DNA from: Acanthaster planci
Taxonomy: Eukaryota; Echinodermata; Asteroidea; Valvatida; Acanthasteridae
Direction of reading: 5' to 3'
NCBI RefSeq assembly: GCF_001949145.1
Contig: NW_019091513.1
Coordinates: 187,623-251,622, forward strand
DNA: 64,000 nt
Shown: positions 37,363 to 49,675 of the stretch, in pieces
Layout of the letters: each line of letters starts with the position of its first letter
Position numbering within the stretch: the stretch's first letter is position 1
Made by a program: the position numbers and the translations under genes
Notes under the pieces: model-generated
Database searches by the model: none
The model's input: only the letters and a program-made list of their open reading frames with translations
Told to the model about the DNA's origin: nothing

Positions 37363-38620
37363 GCAGTGGAAAAATCAAGACAATCAGCGAGACAACTTGC
37401 AGCCAGCTTGGTACATAAATCAGCTGAATCCTAATGCAGTTGCTAGGGATTCACATTGTGAGAAATGACATTCGGTGTCGGTTACTTCACCAATTTACCA
37501 CTTCGCCCACCAATACATCGCTCATAACAGGCTGAACAGAACAGTTTTTAATTCAGAAAAACCTGATGTAGGTTTTTCAGTTGAGATGGTGATCTGTGGA
37601 ACAGTCTGGTTGAAAATGTGATTAATTCAAATAAGTATGGAGTTTCTTTGTCAATTTCATGAAAACAAATTCCACTGATGACGAACTCATTCAAGTTGAG
37701 TTTAAACAATTTGAACATTCCCTTACATAAACATACAAACATCAGGAGTCGTTCGATTTTTTTTATTTGAAAAATAAGTTCATGTAAATTTGAAGTCCCT
37801 TCATTCATTTAAAAGCCTTGGAAAGAAATTCATGAGGAATTCAATTTAATGAACAATTTCACCATGCTTTCAAATTTGTTTGGGTGGCATGTGCATCCTG
37901 ACCATGCTTGCATAAGGTGGGTTTCCAATGAAATAAAACAGGCAAGATTTGTTAAATGTTTTGGCTAAGAAAGCAAAATTTTCTTTGTTTGGTGTTAAAA
38001 GTGTGCTTTTGATTTTTCCAACTGTAAACATTTTGTTTGAAAATATTGTAGACAAATAAAAAAAAAGGAACAGCCCCTGAACTCAATCACAAGAAAATGC
38101 TTCCTGCCTTGACTTCATGTCTGTTCCCAACTGGAGCAAATAACAATGTAGTGATACAAAGACATGATTATTCAAATCAAGACAATGATCATTAAGTTAT
38201 CACACAGACCACAGTGGAAGAACAATGCAATACGCTTTCAAAATTGATTTGCTCAATCCCATCTATATTGAACTTAAAGTTTGGGAAAGATTATACAGAA
38301 ACTAAAACGCTAAATAGATTAAAAATGCTTTCCTCTTTGATGAATCTTAATTTGATTGTACATACATGTATATGTAAAAGGCAATGACAGGTTAAAGTGA
38401 CGTTTTGAATGCAGGTGAAAGAAATAGGATTAAAGTGCATATATGCGCGCAAAATGAAATTGTATGGGTGGGATAACTGTGAAAATGAAATAGCCTCAAC
38501 ATGTTCAGCTGCTGTTGATTACCCAGTGCAACACAGTGCACCAGACTTACACCTGTCGAACCATGCTGCATCTGAAGCAGTTTGGGGTTCATGTAACAAG
38601 TACTACAAATGAGATTATTA
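37363..38620. other. 3' flank of KHK
   Basis: AT-rich presumed 3'UTR and intergenic DNA. It has no coding signal. Confidence 0.5.
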
Positions 38621-41600
38621 TTAAGTGGCGAGGTCAGTCCCAATCCTGAAACCTTGATGTCCAATTTTTTCTCCAGCTACTTTACAACCCTGTGTGACAG
38701 CATGCAGTACACTTTGGCCCCTGGATATGGAGTAAATGACTCCAGCGTTGAAAGTGTCTCCCGCACCCACAGTATCTCGTATTTTGGCAGGGGGGTAGGC
38801 TGGGGAATGGACGGCTTCGTCATCAGATCCTATCGCCCAGGCCCCCAGCTCACCCCAGGCGCAAACTATTACAGCGCTGTGAGAGAAGGAGAGAAGGGAC
38901 ACCATGTTAAATGCACAAGAACAAATGCATTCAATGTTATCATGTCGGTGCATAACAGGCAATGAAAACGCACGCACGGCATTTCATAATGGAAAGTTTG
39001 AATACCACACACATGACACAGGTGCATCCTTTTTGAGTGATCCATGTGGCATGAGCTGCTAATGTAAATGAGTATTGTGCTTCGTTCACGTCCGTTGATT
39101 TCATGGATTTGATAAGAGTATCCCCCAACCAATACATGTACAATGTTATACATTACATGTACAATGTTATACATTGTACAATGTTGCAAAATGTTTCAAA
39201 CTATTTCTATATTTTGGAATATTTCTCTATCATCGGATCGCATAGTACATTAGACTTTCTGCTGCCTGCTTTCAAGTGTGGCATCAAACGTGAGTTGAAG
39301 CGCACCCTCACTGACAAAGAGACAGGCTTGTAGGGAGTTTTTCTACATGTGAAGATCATACATTCCAACATAAATTGTTTGTACATGTACGTATAGCACA
39401 CCCCGCGCCAACAAACTTCTCCCTTAACCGGTGAGTTCCCACCTACGGTCCGTTTCCATGTCAAAGGAGCAGACACATCCCTTAGCAGTAAAAGGATCAG
39501 AATCTTGAAAGGTCTTGAAAAATCGTGTTTTTAAAATGACAGAATGGGCTAAAAAGTAGGGTTGCATAGTTGCAAATGATCTCACAAAGTCAACTACTCG
39601 CACACATGAATACGTGATTATCATCAAAAGTTTAGACGACTTACCCTGGTTTGGCATCGTTTTTGAACTTGAGCACACACTCTTCTCCATTTTGACATCC
39701 AAATGCCTTAGCTACATCTTTACTAAAAAAAACCTGGAAAGAAACAAGAAATGAACTCAACTGATGAACCATTCAACATATCCTGTTCTCCCATTTATCG
39801 TTTTTCGTGGAAGTCACAAGCAACAAGGGATACACTCAATGCCATTTATTCTCCATTCTTTTTGGATCCAACAAGTGGCATAACGTAGCCAGTCTCTCTA
39901 TGCTGGCATAAGTCTCCACAGAGCACGGTGCATCCATTAACTGCATACCAATCAATTAATTACACTTAGTTTGAATAGGCACACTAGACACAAGTAAACC
40001 TGGTGCCCACATTAAGCGCCTATCAATCAATTACACACAGTAGAGTACACCCACTAGGCAAAAGAAAAACCTTAAAACTATACCACATCAGCCTTGGGCA
40101 GCACTTTGTGAATGGAAACTTCCAGCTTGGGTTTCTCCAGTTCCACAGATATGTGAATACGTTCACTAGATTCTGTTAACTCTCTGTTGTACATGATGAC
40201 CCTGTCGATCATTTTCAGCACTTCTTGGATATTTCGACCCTATTCCATCAAAACATAATGAAACAAAGATCAAAACCTCTACATTTAGCATCTTCGTTGT
40301 TTTAGCAATTTTGCTTAAACATTTACTTTAGAAAACTTAACTTTACTTAGGGCTTTGCTTTCCTCGTGCAACACTTTAATCCAAAGTTATTCTTTGCAGT
40401 AACTCGCTGCTGAACCAGTTTTAGATTCAAACCAGCCATATGAAGCCAACCCTAGTAAGCTCTGTGGTAATATGTCTGCACTATCGAAGGAGATCATGAA
40501 TTCAGGTTTCACTTGGGCCATCTAAAGAAATTCTCATGAGTTCACAGAGAGCACTCATCAAACACAGCAAGCGAAATGCCATAAAAGGGTACAACTCCAG
40601 CACTGTATGTGTGACTCGTACTACAGTCCTTCGGGCACCCAATCGGACAACCCACCACTGTCAATGAACAAGGCTTTTAAAGCAAAATGCCACTGTTTGA
40701 AGCAAGCCAGTAATATATTATAAGTTAAGCGGCTGCTTCAGCATGGTGATGTTGGGTTTGGGGCACAAAAGGGGAAACAGGAATTTAGAGGAGGTGGCTT
40801 GTGTAGTGCAGTAAGGGAAAGGCTTAATACAGAGGACGGTCCGTGATTCAAATCCCATTGAAGTTATGCTCGGCAGCCATCTTCCCGGTCAGTGCTTTTG
40901 TTATTGGGGGCGGCATGCACAAAAGGTCTACTCATGTGTATCCCTGTGTGGAAGAAAAACACTGACTGGGAAGATGGCTGCTGTACATAACCCCTATAGG
41001 GCTCTTTTTTCTCTGTTCTCAACAAGCCCCCCCCTCCCCTTTTTGGGTCTGTTTCTTGATGGAATAAACTAAGCTGTAGCCGTGACGTTTGCTTTATTCA
41101 AAGGAAAACATGCTTTCTTAAATGCGTTATCGTTGTACGCCTCACCTATCAGTATGGCACCCGTATCACACAATTGTTGTTTGGATAACACATGTAATGT
41201 TACTTCCACGTTTCGGTTACTAGCATTTTGCTCTACAAGTCTGGTTTACTAACAGAAGTGGATAGTCAGATCGAGTGGCAGAGGAGGGTGGAGTTCCCCA
41301 TCAAAGTGGGAGTACATGGATACACTCTTATCTCAAGACGGCAGAAAGGTATCCGTTGTCTGTCAGCACAAGGTGACATGACAGTAATGTGCACGCAGCA
41401 TTTCCCTGCACTGGTGAGTGTCAAGAGTAGAAGTATTCTACACTTGTGCAGCGCCTACAAACACAGGACTTTGCTAGTGCAGAAGTGTGGTACTTGCAGC
41501 AGAACGTGAGAGGCAGTTGACTAGTAGAACAAACCTCAAAATGGATCCAAGAGTAGTTCTTCAGGTTTAACAATTCAAAATCTTCATACATCAGTTCCGG

Positions 41601-44600
41601 GAGAGATCTGCAGTGTAGACGTTATCAAAAAGACACACAAAGAAAAATTCCAGGAAATAAAATACATGTAAGGGGTAAATCTAGGAGAGACTCGCAAAAT
41701 CTGTCAATGTTCAAGTGAGTGGCACACATCAGGATATTGTAAAAAGCTCTAGAAGGTACACTTGTAAATGTGCACGGGATGAAATAATTACAAACTCAGT
41801 AATAATTTGTTTGTGATTGGTAGGGGCTTTGCCAGTGATCCTGGTCCAAGCTGAAGTATTAACGAGTACACAAGTGTTGCTTAAATTGCATTTTAAAAAC
41901 ACAGAGCACGAGATGGACAGGTTAAAAGGGGATCTGAATGAGGTACTTACGAAAAATATTCTGACCTAAAATGTAGATCTGTGCCTTTACAACCAACTGC
42001 CACTAAAATACTTGCAATTTTGTTCACTTTCGTGGATTTTTATTTAATGCTACATGTACATGCCTGTCTCGACAACTGAGCACTACCCAAACTCAGTATG
42101 CAATGCCACGTCCACCTTCATATCATGGAAAATTGTTTATGTGTACCACATGTAGGAGCACTAATGGAAATAATCAGAGCTCCATCCCAGAATCTAATCT
42201 AAACCACATATGAATGATGCCCTTTACTTGTCAGACAGGGACATACACATTGGTCAAATTTCTTGAGGGCTCTCTATGGTCTTGATTTACATCAACCTAG
42301 AGCAAAGTAAACCTTGAACACATGAATTCCAAACCCTGAGCCAATTTTTGTGGCTAACAGGTCGAAACTGGCAGCTGATATGTGTTGCCTAATGTACCAA
42401 TGATCCACAAGACATTTTAAAAGACTGTTTGGCAAGACCAACAGGAACCATACGCAGATGGGTACACAACTGATTTACACCCACCTGTTGTTGTGTAGAA
42501 TGGTTCTTGTTCCTGTTGATGAGTTGATGATAATACATGAGGCGGGAGGTGTGCAGTTTTTGTGATATATGCAGTGATCAATGTGTACTCCATATTGCTG
42601 GAAGTCTTCTACCATCAACCTGACGTACAATCAATCATTTTTTTGGTAATAGCTGTACTTTAATATTCCTGAGCGAAATCGCAAGTACAATCAGTTGAAA
42701 AGAAAAAAATCATAAAGAAGTGAAAAGCCATGTAACAGCCATAACCACAAGCTTGGGCCATAAAAGCATGCAAAATTTAACCATGCATTTAAACCTCTAT
42801 TTAAACAACCAAGTTTTGAAGGCCTTTGATGTGATTCTGCTGACATTCCTGCCTATTTTTTTTGTTCAGCTTGCTGTTTTTTTCCACACAATGGTTTACG
42901 ACATACATGAAGCTGTGTTTTGTGCAGGTGCCATCACATTTCAACCAGTGGCACCAGTCAGCACTGAGATAATACGGTCTTTAGGGGCAGACACTGTAAT
43001 AACAGCCTGTGCAATAGCCCCAAAAATATGAGGGTTGAAGCTAAATTTTGGAGCTTTTTACACAATATAGAAAGGCAAAGGAAACGGACCCCTCCACAAT
43101 TGCCTTTCTACCATTATTTGGAAAAAAAAGGCTTGGGGGGCATGCCATGTGGTCCTTCCCCCCCTCCCTCGATCCAAACTAGGTGTAGCATGAAACCATT
43201 AGGTCCTTCCAAGAAAATGAATTGGTTTTGTATAAAGTGTTGATTCTCCCTCTTCAAGTTGTTCTAAAAATGCTTCAGAGCATCTTGAGGTTCGTCAGCA
43301 TGATATCTTTAAGAACAAGTACCGATATGTTGCAGGGTGCCACATTTTCATCAATTTTAGCAAAACTTTACTTTTTTAACACCAACTGCCCCTCAAACAA
43401 ATGACAGAGAACATACGATTCCTAATTACCGCTATTATCATCCAAATTTAATACAAAAAGTCATCATTAGAATTCCAAGAAATATGCTGATTGTTTGTAA
43501 ATGTTCCGCATGTGCTTTTTGAAACTCATTGTCCAAACAAAGACTTTTTGGTGGGAGAGGGAGACCTCGTGGTTTAGTTTCCTGACTCCTGCTTAGGAGG
43601 AAAAGGGTTCACTTCAGCTGCTGGCCATTTGCCTTTCTCCACCTAGGAGTATCCCGATTGTAAGTAATTTTGTCATCCACATGCATGCACCACTGACTGC
43701 CAGCTTCCATTGGATGCGCGCTAAGGTTGCAAGTTAACGTCCGGTTCCATGTAACTCTATGTGCAGTGGACGGGGTTTAAACTGAAGTAATGTCACACTC
43801 ACAAACCAGATAGGTGTAGGTAATGGTTATAGGTCAGAAGCAATGTGCAATGGACTAACATCCTATCCGGGGGAACAGAAATATTCTCAGTTGCCTCAAT
43901 GAAAGTGGATAACCACTGGCCTAATGGGCTGCAGTGGCCTACTGGGCTGCAGTGGCCTATTACAGATTTTATCCACTCTAATACTTCACAGTACGTTTCC
44001 CAACCATAAGTTAAGAATTGTGTGTTGTGTTCTAAGCTATTTATCTGGAGAGTAACTATGCCGTAAACAAAATTATACACAACAGTTTAACTACCTTCCA
44101 GGACTCCTTGTCACAAAATGTAATTTAATTTTCAAATTGAACTGCAAAACAAAAGCATTCTGAAACTCACATGAGACAGCAAATGACGAGACACTGATCA
44201 AAGAAGATCAAAAGAACAGTCAATGTGTTGGTACAATACTTACTGTGACAGAGTATTATCTGCCAAGGTACCCATGAATTCAGTTTGTACTCCAAGCTGC
44301 GACAGTACAACCGATGTATTGCCTGCATTACCGCCCCTCTCCCACAACTGATCATTAACTCTGACACACAAACAGAAAAAGAAAACATTTGCTCTCGTGC
44401 CAGTTAACAAAGATTTTTTAAGAAGTACCACAATAATACTGGGGTATCAGAGGACAAGAGGCACTGTTTAATTAGTTGGGGGAAACCTCTTCCATTTGCC
44501 CTCAAAAGACTGGCAGACTACTGGGAGGGATCAGATGAAGTGGGATGACTGTTTATCATGCAAAGGGGATGAAGGATATGACCTGATCATTCTCAATTTG

Positions 44601-44990
44601 TGTCTGCCCAACATATGTCAGCAATTTCGTGACTTTTACTTGGTATTTTGACAGCTAGTATTCACTAGCAACATTCTGGGAAAAGTGCAGGTTGGGCACA
44701 TTTTTCGCGCATCTGATTTCTTTTCTAACTAAATGATAAGGAATTACATTTATCATGCCCATTTTGTAGGGCATTTGAAAACCTTGTAGCATTGCAATGA
44801 CTAGCAATTCAACTTGGGTTTTTCACTCACTGACTTATGAATAAAACTCTCCTTGCCAATAAATATTAAATATATACAGTACGTACCTACTATCTGTATC
44901 TTCTAGTGGGTAATCGTCTAACACATTGATGATGTCAAGGCATACAAGACCCACAATAAGAATTCTCTTCTCTTCTGTATAACAAGCCAT
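38621..44990 (-). CDS. KHK: ketohexokinase (fructokinase), complete, 7 exons
   Basis: KHK transfers phosphate from ATP to D-fructose to form fructose 1-phosphate in the cytosol, the first step of fructolysis. Exons in transcript order: 44887-44990, 44244-44360, 42485-42619, 41535-41607, 40084-40239, 39645-39733, 38621-38876 (ends in TAA). All phases agree and give 309 residues, compared with 298 in human. The start [19 protein letters not shown] matches the KHK N-terminus. The sugar-site motif RGGNAGN lies at ~43-49. [10 protein letters not shown] sits in exon 5 and [11 protein letters not shown] in exon 6. The PfkB signature [12 protein letters not shown] carries the catalytic base D265, and the C-terminus is [11 protein letters not shown]. 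Exon 6 uses acceptor ccag directly before a T-run. A second AG eight bases on would break the frame. PfkB membership is certain, and KHK is preferred over ribokinase or adenosine kinase because of residue-level similarity through all exons. Confidence 0.96.
39283..39345. repeat. dispersed repeat family C, end fragment
   Basis: GAGTTGAAGCGCACCCTCAC then GACAAAGAGACAGGC matches the left end of family C. The rest is missing. It lies in a KHK intron. Confidence 0.45.
40795..40862 (+). repeat. possible tRNA-like SINE relic
   Basis: GTGGCTTGTGTAGTGCAG followed ~35 bases later by GTGATTCAAATCCCA resembles degraded A and B boxes. It abuts the hairpin element at 40861. Confidence 0.35.
40861..40998. 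mobile_element. hairpin element in KHK intron 4
   Basis: CGGCAGCCATCTTCCCGGTC on the left pairs with GACTGGGAAGATGGCTGCTG on the right. Outer arms AAGTTATG / CATAACCCC extend it. No coding capacity. Confidence 0.75.
43555..43620 (+). repeat. decayed tRNA-derived SINE-like body
   Basis: CGTGGTTTAGTTT (A-box like), an arm CCTGACTCCTGCTTAGGAGG and AAGGGTTCACTTC (B-box like) follow tRNA spacing. Boxes and stems are imperfect, so this is a SINE relic rather than a tRNA gene. Confidence 0.4.
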
Positions 44991-46831
44991 ATATCTTGTC
45001 AGCTTTCATTCACGCTTATGCCTGTAGGAATCGAAGGATAAGTTCGTGGACGATCACCTGTTTTGATAGTCATAAGCCTTGCTCTTTCTACACTTCACTG
45101 GTTGCAGAAGGAAAGTGTGATAAAGTAGTTTAAATGAAAGCTGCTCATAAAAAAAACCTCTGTGACTACTGAACGGGGCGGGGGATGGAGGGTTGGATGT
45201 GTGGGGATGGAGGTGGGCGAGGGATATCAGGCCAGAAGGAGATTTTGGTCGAACAAGAAGTTACACTCAAAGCACTGTTCATGAAATAGATCATCTTATG
45301 TACATGTATCACACTGCCTGTTATAAAGTTTCTACATTTTGGTTCTAGAAAAGTTGGACATAACCTAAACCCTCCTAGGATTTCCAACTATGGTGACCTG
45401 GAAAGATTTACTTCTAGAAAAGGTATAAATATTGCTCAACAAGTTGATGGAAAAAAATCAACAAAAATACTCTCTTCCTTGTAACCTTATGATTTTACAT
45501 GCGACTTCAAATCTCCATGTTGGAATTTTCATGTGCTTGTTTGAACTATAGAGGCCTGTGTTAACAATGACAAATTTATATCAAGGTACCAGTAGAAGGA
45601 GGCAGTTAATGAAAAAAAGTACATGTATTGTTTTTTCTTTTTGAAGATACATTTATGTGGGGGTTGCATCTCACCAGAGATGCCCACCACCACTTCCATC
45701 ATGTGATAGTCAAGAGAGATTGGAGGCAAACAGGATCTTGATACATTACGCTAGAATTATTTTTCTATCCTGCCTGAAGTTGAGTATCAGTCCGGCGGAA
45801 GATTATGGCTCACTTTTTCCAGCCTTCACACATTCAAATGTGCCATATCCAATCAAAAATATATCCACAGTTATCAAGGCTGCTCTGTATCTGAATACAT
45901 GTATGTTGATAACAGTACATCCTCCATCTGCTCAAGAACATGTACGTATCTATTTAAAATGTCACTGAATACAGAACAGTTTGGTGCAGACATTAAAATT
46001 TAATGTAGTTGAAAAGTCCTCAGATTTTGTTTAAACAGAAAGAACAAAATTAACAATGCTGCCTTCATATTGATTTGTTGAGTGTCCTCCAAGGCACCGT
46101 GAGAGAAGCCACTACCTGACTGCATTAGTTTTCATATGAGCACAAGTGAACGGCCTTGAGGTATACCAGGACACAGTACATTATTCCATGTTTCATGAGG
46201 GCGAGTATAACGCATTTATCTTCAACTTCAAGCAAACTTGATTGGCAGTAAAGATATTACTATGTGCACTAAAGTATGGTAAATTTTCTAGATGTGGGTT
46301 TTGCTTTTAGCGTCAAAATAGCACATTGCATTTGGTTAGAATAGTGCATTACACAGGGTTGGTATGAACCCTGCAATACAATTATATATATATCACACTG
46401 TCTGTTGCCATGGATCGACCAATCAGAAGTGAGAATTCAAGTTTGCTTGATGATAATATTTATCCTGCTTGTAATAGTGGTAAGCCTCTAATAATAATGC
46501 TCATCATGCATTTTACGGTGGAACCGAGTGCATGCCCTCTGCTGTACAATCAACTCAATTCTCAGACCTCATGTTCGGGTTTGCGACTTTTTCATTCCAA
46601 GATTTAACATCCCCCAATTTCAACAAAGTTTACTTAATAAGCCTGCATGTACCGCACAGTTGACATTTGGGGGGTAAAAAGAGTACACAGGAAGACTGGG
46701 ACGCCCATTTTGTCTATGTTGAATTAAAGTCTGTTCCGATGTGCTTTTAATTGACTTTTTTGATTCCTGAATGAATGTCAACCACAAGATATGATGAGAG
46801 TAATAAAGACTCTGACCCGAAAATGGGGTCG
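44991..46831. other. intergenic sequence upstream of KHK
   Basis: Holds the presumed KHK promoter. Short open frames only, none recognisable. Confidence 0.5.
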
Positions 46832-47248
46832 GATGTACGAAAGCCCATTAGTGCCATGGCAAGTACATGTTCATAATTCGTCATTACGGATTATTTGTTG
46901 GATCTGGTGTACTTCCAGTGAATGTTATCAATGTGATATTTACCTAATTGACAGGTATGGAAAAAAAGACCAATCAGTAGCACATGTGGAAATGTTATGG
47001 AGATACCCTCAACATACGAACGTTTTGTTGATTTGCGACATGAATTTAACAAAATCTTACAAATTGGGGTCTCGGTGATGAACGGTTAAATATATTATCA
47101 AAGTATATCAAAGGAAAAGAATGTACACTATGAATTAAATCATCCATAATAACGAATTAATAAACCATAATAACGAAATAAATAACCCGTAATAACAAAT
47201 TGTGAACATATGCTTGCCATGGCACTAATGCCTGGGCTTTCGTACGGA
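46832..47248. mobile_element. TIR element with ~50-bp arms and short internal tandem repeat
   Basis: The left arm GTACGAAAGCCC..TTAGTGCCATGGCAAG is inverted at the right as CTTGCCATGGCACTAATG..GGGCTTTCGTAC. Inside the right half is a tandem of about three units resembling CCATAATAACGAATTAATAA (~47146-47200). Confidence 0.8.
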
Positions 47249-47260
47249 TGAGACATGAGT

Positions 47261-47548
47261 GTTACGCCCCATTTATAGTGTCTTTCCCAACTATAGTTGG
47301 GACAATTTCAACTGTAGTGCTGCAGTTGGGCTGGTGCAACTATTGTTGACCAATTTCTATAGAAAAATTCTCAACCTTACCTAGGTTTACGAATCTTGCA
47401 CTTACAATTCATCTAAAATATGGCAATTCATCTGTGACATGACATTGTACACAGTAATGATTTTGGAACATGCTGACCTGTGTGCTGTAGTTGGGCCGGC
47501 CCAACTATAGCACGCTAGTTGGGACTGATGCTATAGTTGGGGCGTAAC
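47261..47548. mobile_element. TIR element family B, copy 2
   Basis: It starts GTTACGCCCC and ends CTATAGTTGGGGCGTAAC, with the same internal GTTGGGCYGGCCCAACTA blocks as the copy at 26375. It lies a few bases from another TIR element (46832-47248). Confidence 0.85.
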
Positions 47549-49249
47549 AAGTGCACTAGTATACTGTGGGTAACACAGCAAATGGGGGCATGTTACTCAG
47601 CTCCAGCTAGTACACGCGCATTTATTAATGTCATGAACATCTGCAGAGTGCGGTGGTTTAACCATGGAAGAAGGAGGCCTGGGTCTCCATGGTTTACCCA
47701 ATGACCAAAGGCACAAGAACCGGAATCACAGTGGACCCCACTCGGTGTGATGAGAAACCTAGTACTCACAAGTTCACAACCACAACACCGGCTGGATAGA
47801 GAGGGGGCGGGCGTAGGTCCCAGTCGTCGTCGATGGTCAAAACACGACTACAAGTTCGAGTAAAGCAATTTTGCTAATGACTGCTTGATTTTCCCAGGTA
47901 ATGTGTTCACAAAATATATTGGCACTGTCAATATCATGAGCACCAGGCAAGACAAACATTGGTCGAAAATTGATGCCGCTCGAGCCTGCTTGAATGGAAC
48001 TAAAGGTGGCGCTGTTACAATTGGACCACATGGACGTACGAGACTAGACTACCGGCAAAAACAGCAGCGCAGCTCAGGTCGTGAACACTTCGTACATGTA
48101 CTCTGCGGTCACGGTACGGCACTGGAATTTTTCTGAATGATCCGGCGTCAGAGTGCGAGTCAAATGTACTCAAAGTTACTGGAAATGAAGTGCGGTATGT
48201 GGAATATTACTGACCCGAAGTTGACATAATGATTCATTTTTTGCCATCATCATCGACAGATGCGGATCCTGAACGCAGTGATCACTTACAATTTCAATGT
48301 ACCTGAATATAATGCATGTTCACAACCTTAGTTGGTGATCTATCTTGTCGCGAGTTACATGAGTTACATGTATTTATATTAATGTCAGACAACACTGAGT
48401 GGAGCGTCAGTGCTCCACTTTTTCGAATTTTATATTGGATCTGTCATTGGGGTGTAAAGTGATGTCTTTTTATGGAACATGTACATGTTTAGCAGGGCTA
48501 TGGCATATGCCCGTGCATGTCATTTTTCTGAAAATCCAGACTAAACATGAACCCAAAGTCAGAAGGTTGGATTCTGATTGGTTGATCCATGATGTCCACG
48601 GCAACAAACAGTGTGATATATATGTACAATGTGTAACAGTTCACATCAACCCTGCACAATGCTTTGTTCTTACGCAAGGTGCTATTAGGAAAACACGCAT
48701 CTGCAAAATTTACTGTACGAAGGTGGCACCTTTGCACGCATAGGGCCCTCATTCAGCATCTCCAGTGGGCATCAAGTTTGCTTGAAGATAAATTCGTTAT
48801 CATGCTCGTGCTCGTGGAACACAGAGTTGTGTAGTGTGTCTGTGTTCCGCTCGTTCTCATGTAATAACTAAATTAGCTAATAATGTTACCATGCCAGATC
48901 GGCATACCACCCTGAAGTAAACATCACATTTGCAGATTTGCGAAATGTCTGATTTCTTGCCTCTTAAAAACTTGATTGCTTGCCAGCTTGCACCCCTAGA
49001 ATGTACACATGTTTTATGTGTACGTATCAAACAATACATGTACATGTTATGTATGTAGTCATGGTAGTACGGGATTCCTCATTTCACCTGTCTGAGGTGC
49101 CCCAGTTTTAGGGGTACTCCTTGCTGTCATCAGCAAGGGAAAGAGTTCCATATACAGACGTCAGTAATTATTCCCTGCAGTGACCTATTAGCCATCAGAA
49201 AGCAAAACATGTCCAGAAAGTTCAATATAGGAGGGAAAACACCAAGTTG
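47549..49249. other. intergenic sequence upstream of ABT1
   Basis: No gene was recognised. Small direct repeat GAGTTACATGAGTTACATG near 48353. Confidence 0.5.
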
Positions 49250-49345
49250 TTTACTTAGAAAACAGAATGTTTCAGACCAGTCTCATGCGGTTTGTGCACA
49301 GGGTGTCAAGCTGCGTCCGTAGACGGAAATCTTTCACCAGCAAGT
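49250..49345. repeat. dispersed repeat family D, copy 2
   Basis: TTACTTAGAAAACA, CAGTCTCATGCGGTTTGTGC and CGTCCGTAGACGGAAATCTT match the block at 2700-2800, same orientation. It lies about 330 bases upstream of ABT1. Confidence 0.5.
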
Positions 49346-49675
49346 CTTAGCTTGGTAAAGCATGCCACCAGTACAGTGATTTTGTGGTGACATACCAGTA
49401 GACATTTTTCAGAAACTTTTGCTATTACTACAACATAGACCTAGGAATTTGCATTTGAAAAGGACAAAAATAAAGGTTGGGACAAATTGTCAGGCATTAC
49501 TGAAATTGCTGATCATTCTAGGACTGAGACAGTTGGTACCCATACGTACCGTACTTTAGTACGTGTACATGGAGGTGTAATTGTACTTTGCTTTTTGTTC
49601 TTCACTATGTCGCTGCAGTATTGTGTCTGGCTGTGATGTGAATGTACCGCAGACAAAAACCGATCAGCTGAAATC

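Noticed and set aside
42720-43031. Plus-strand open frame with hydrophobic stretches
   Set aside because: It lies within a KHK intron antisense to the gene, has no family similarity, and hydrophobicity follows from AT-rich DNA.
47885-48136. Plus-strand open frame of 83 codons upstream of ABT1
   Set aside because: No recognisable domain, no splice context and no similarity. Treated as chance.
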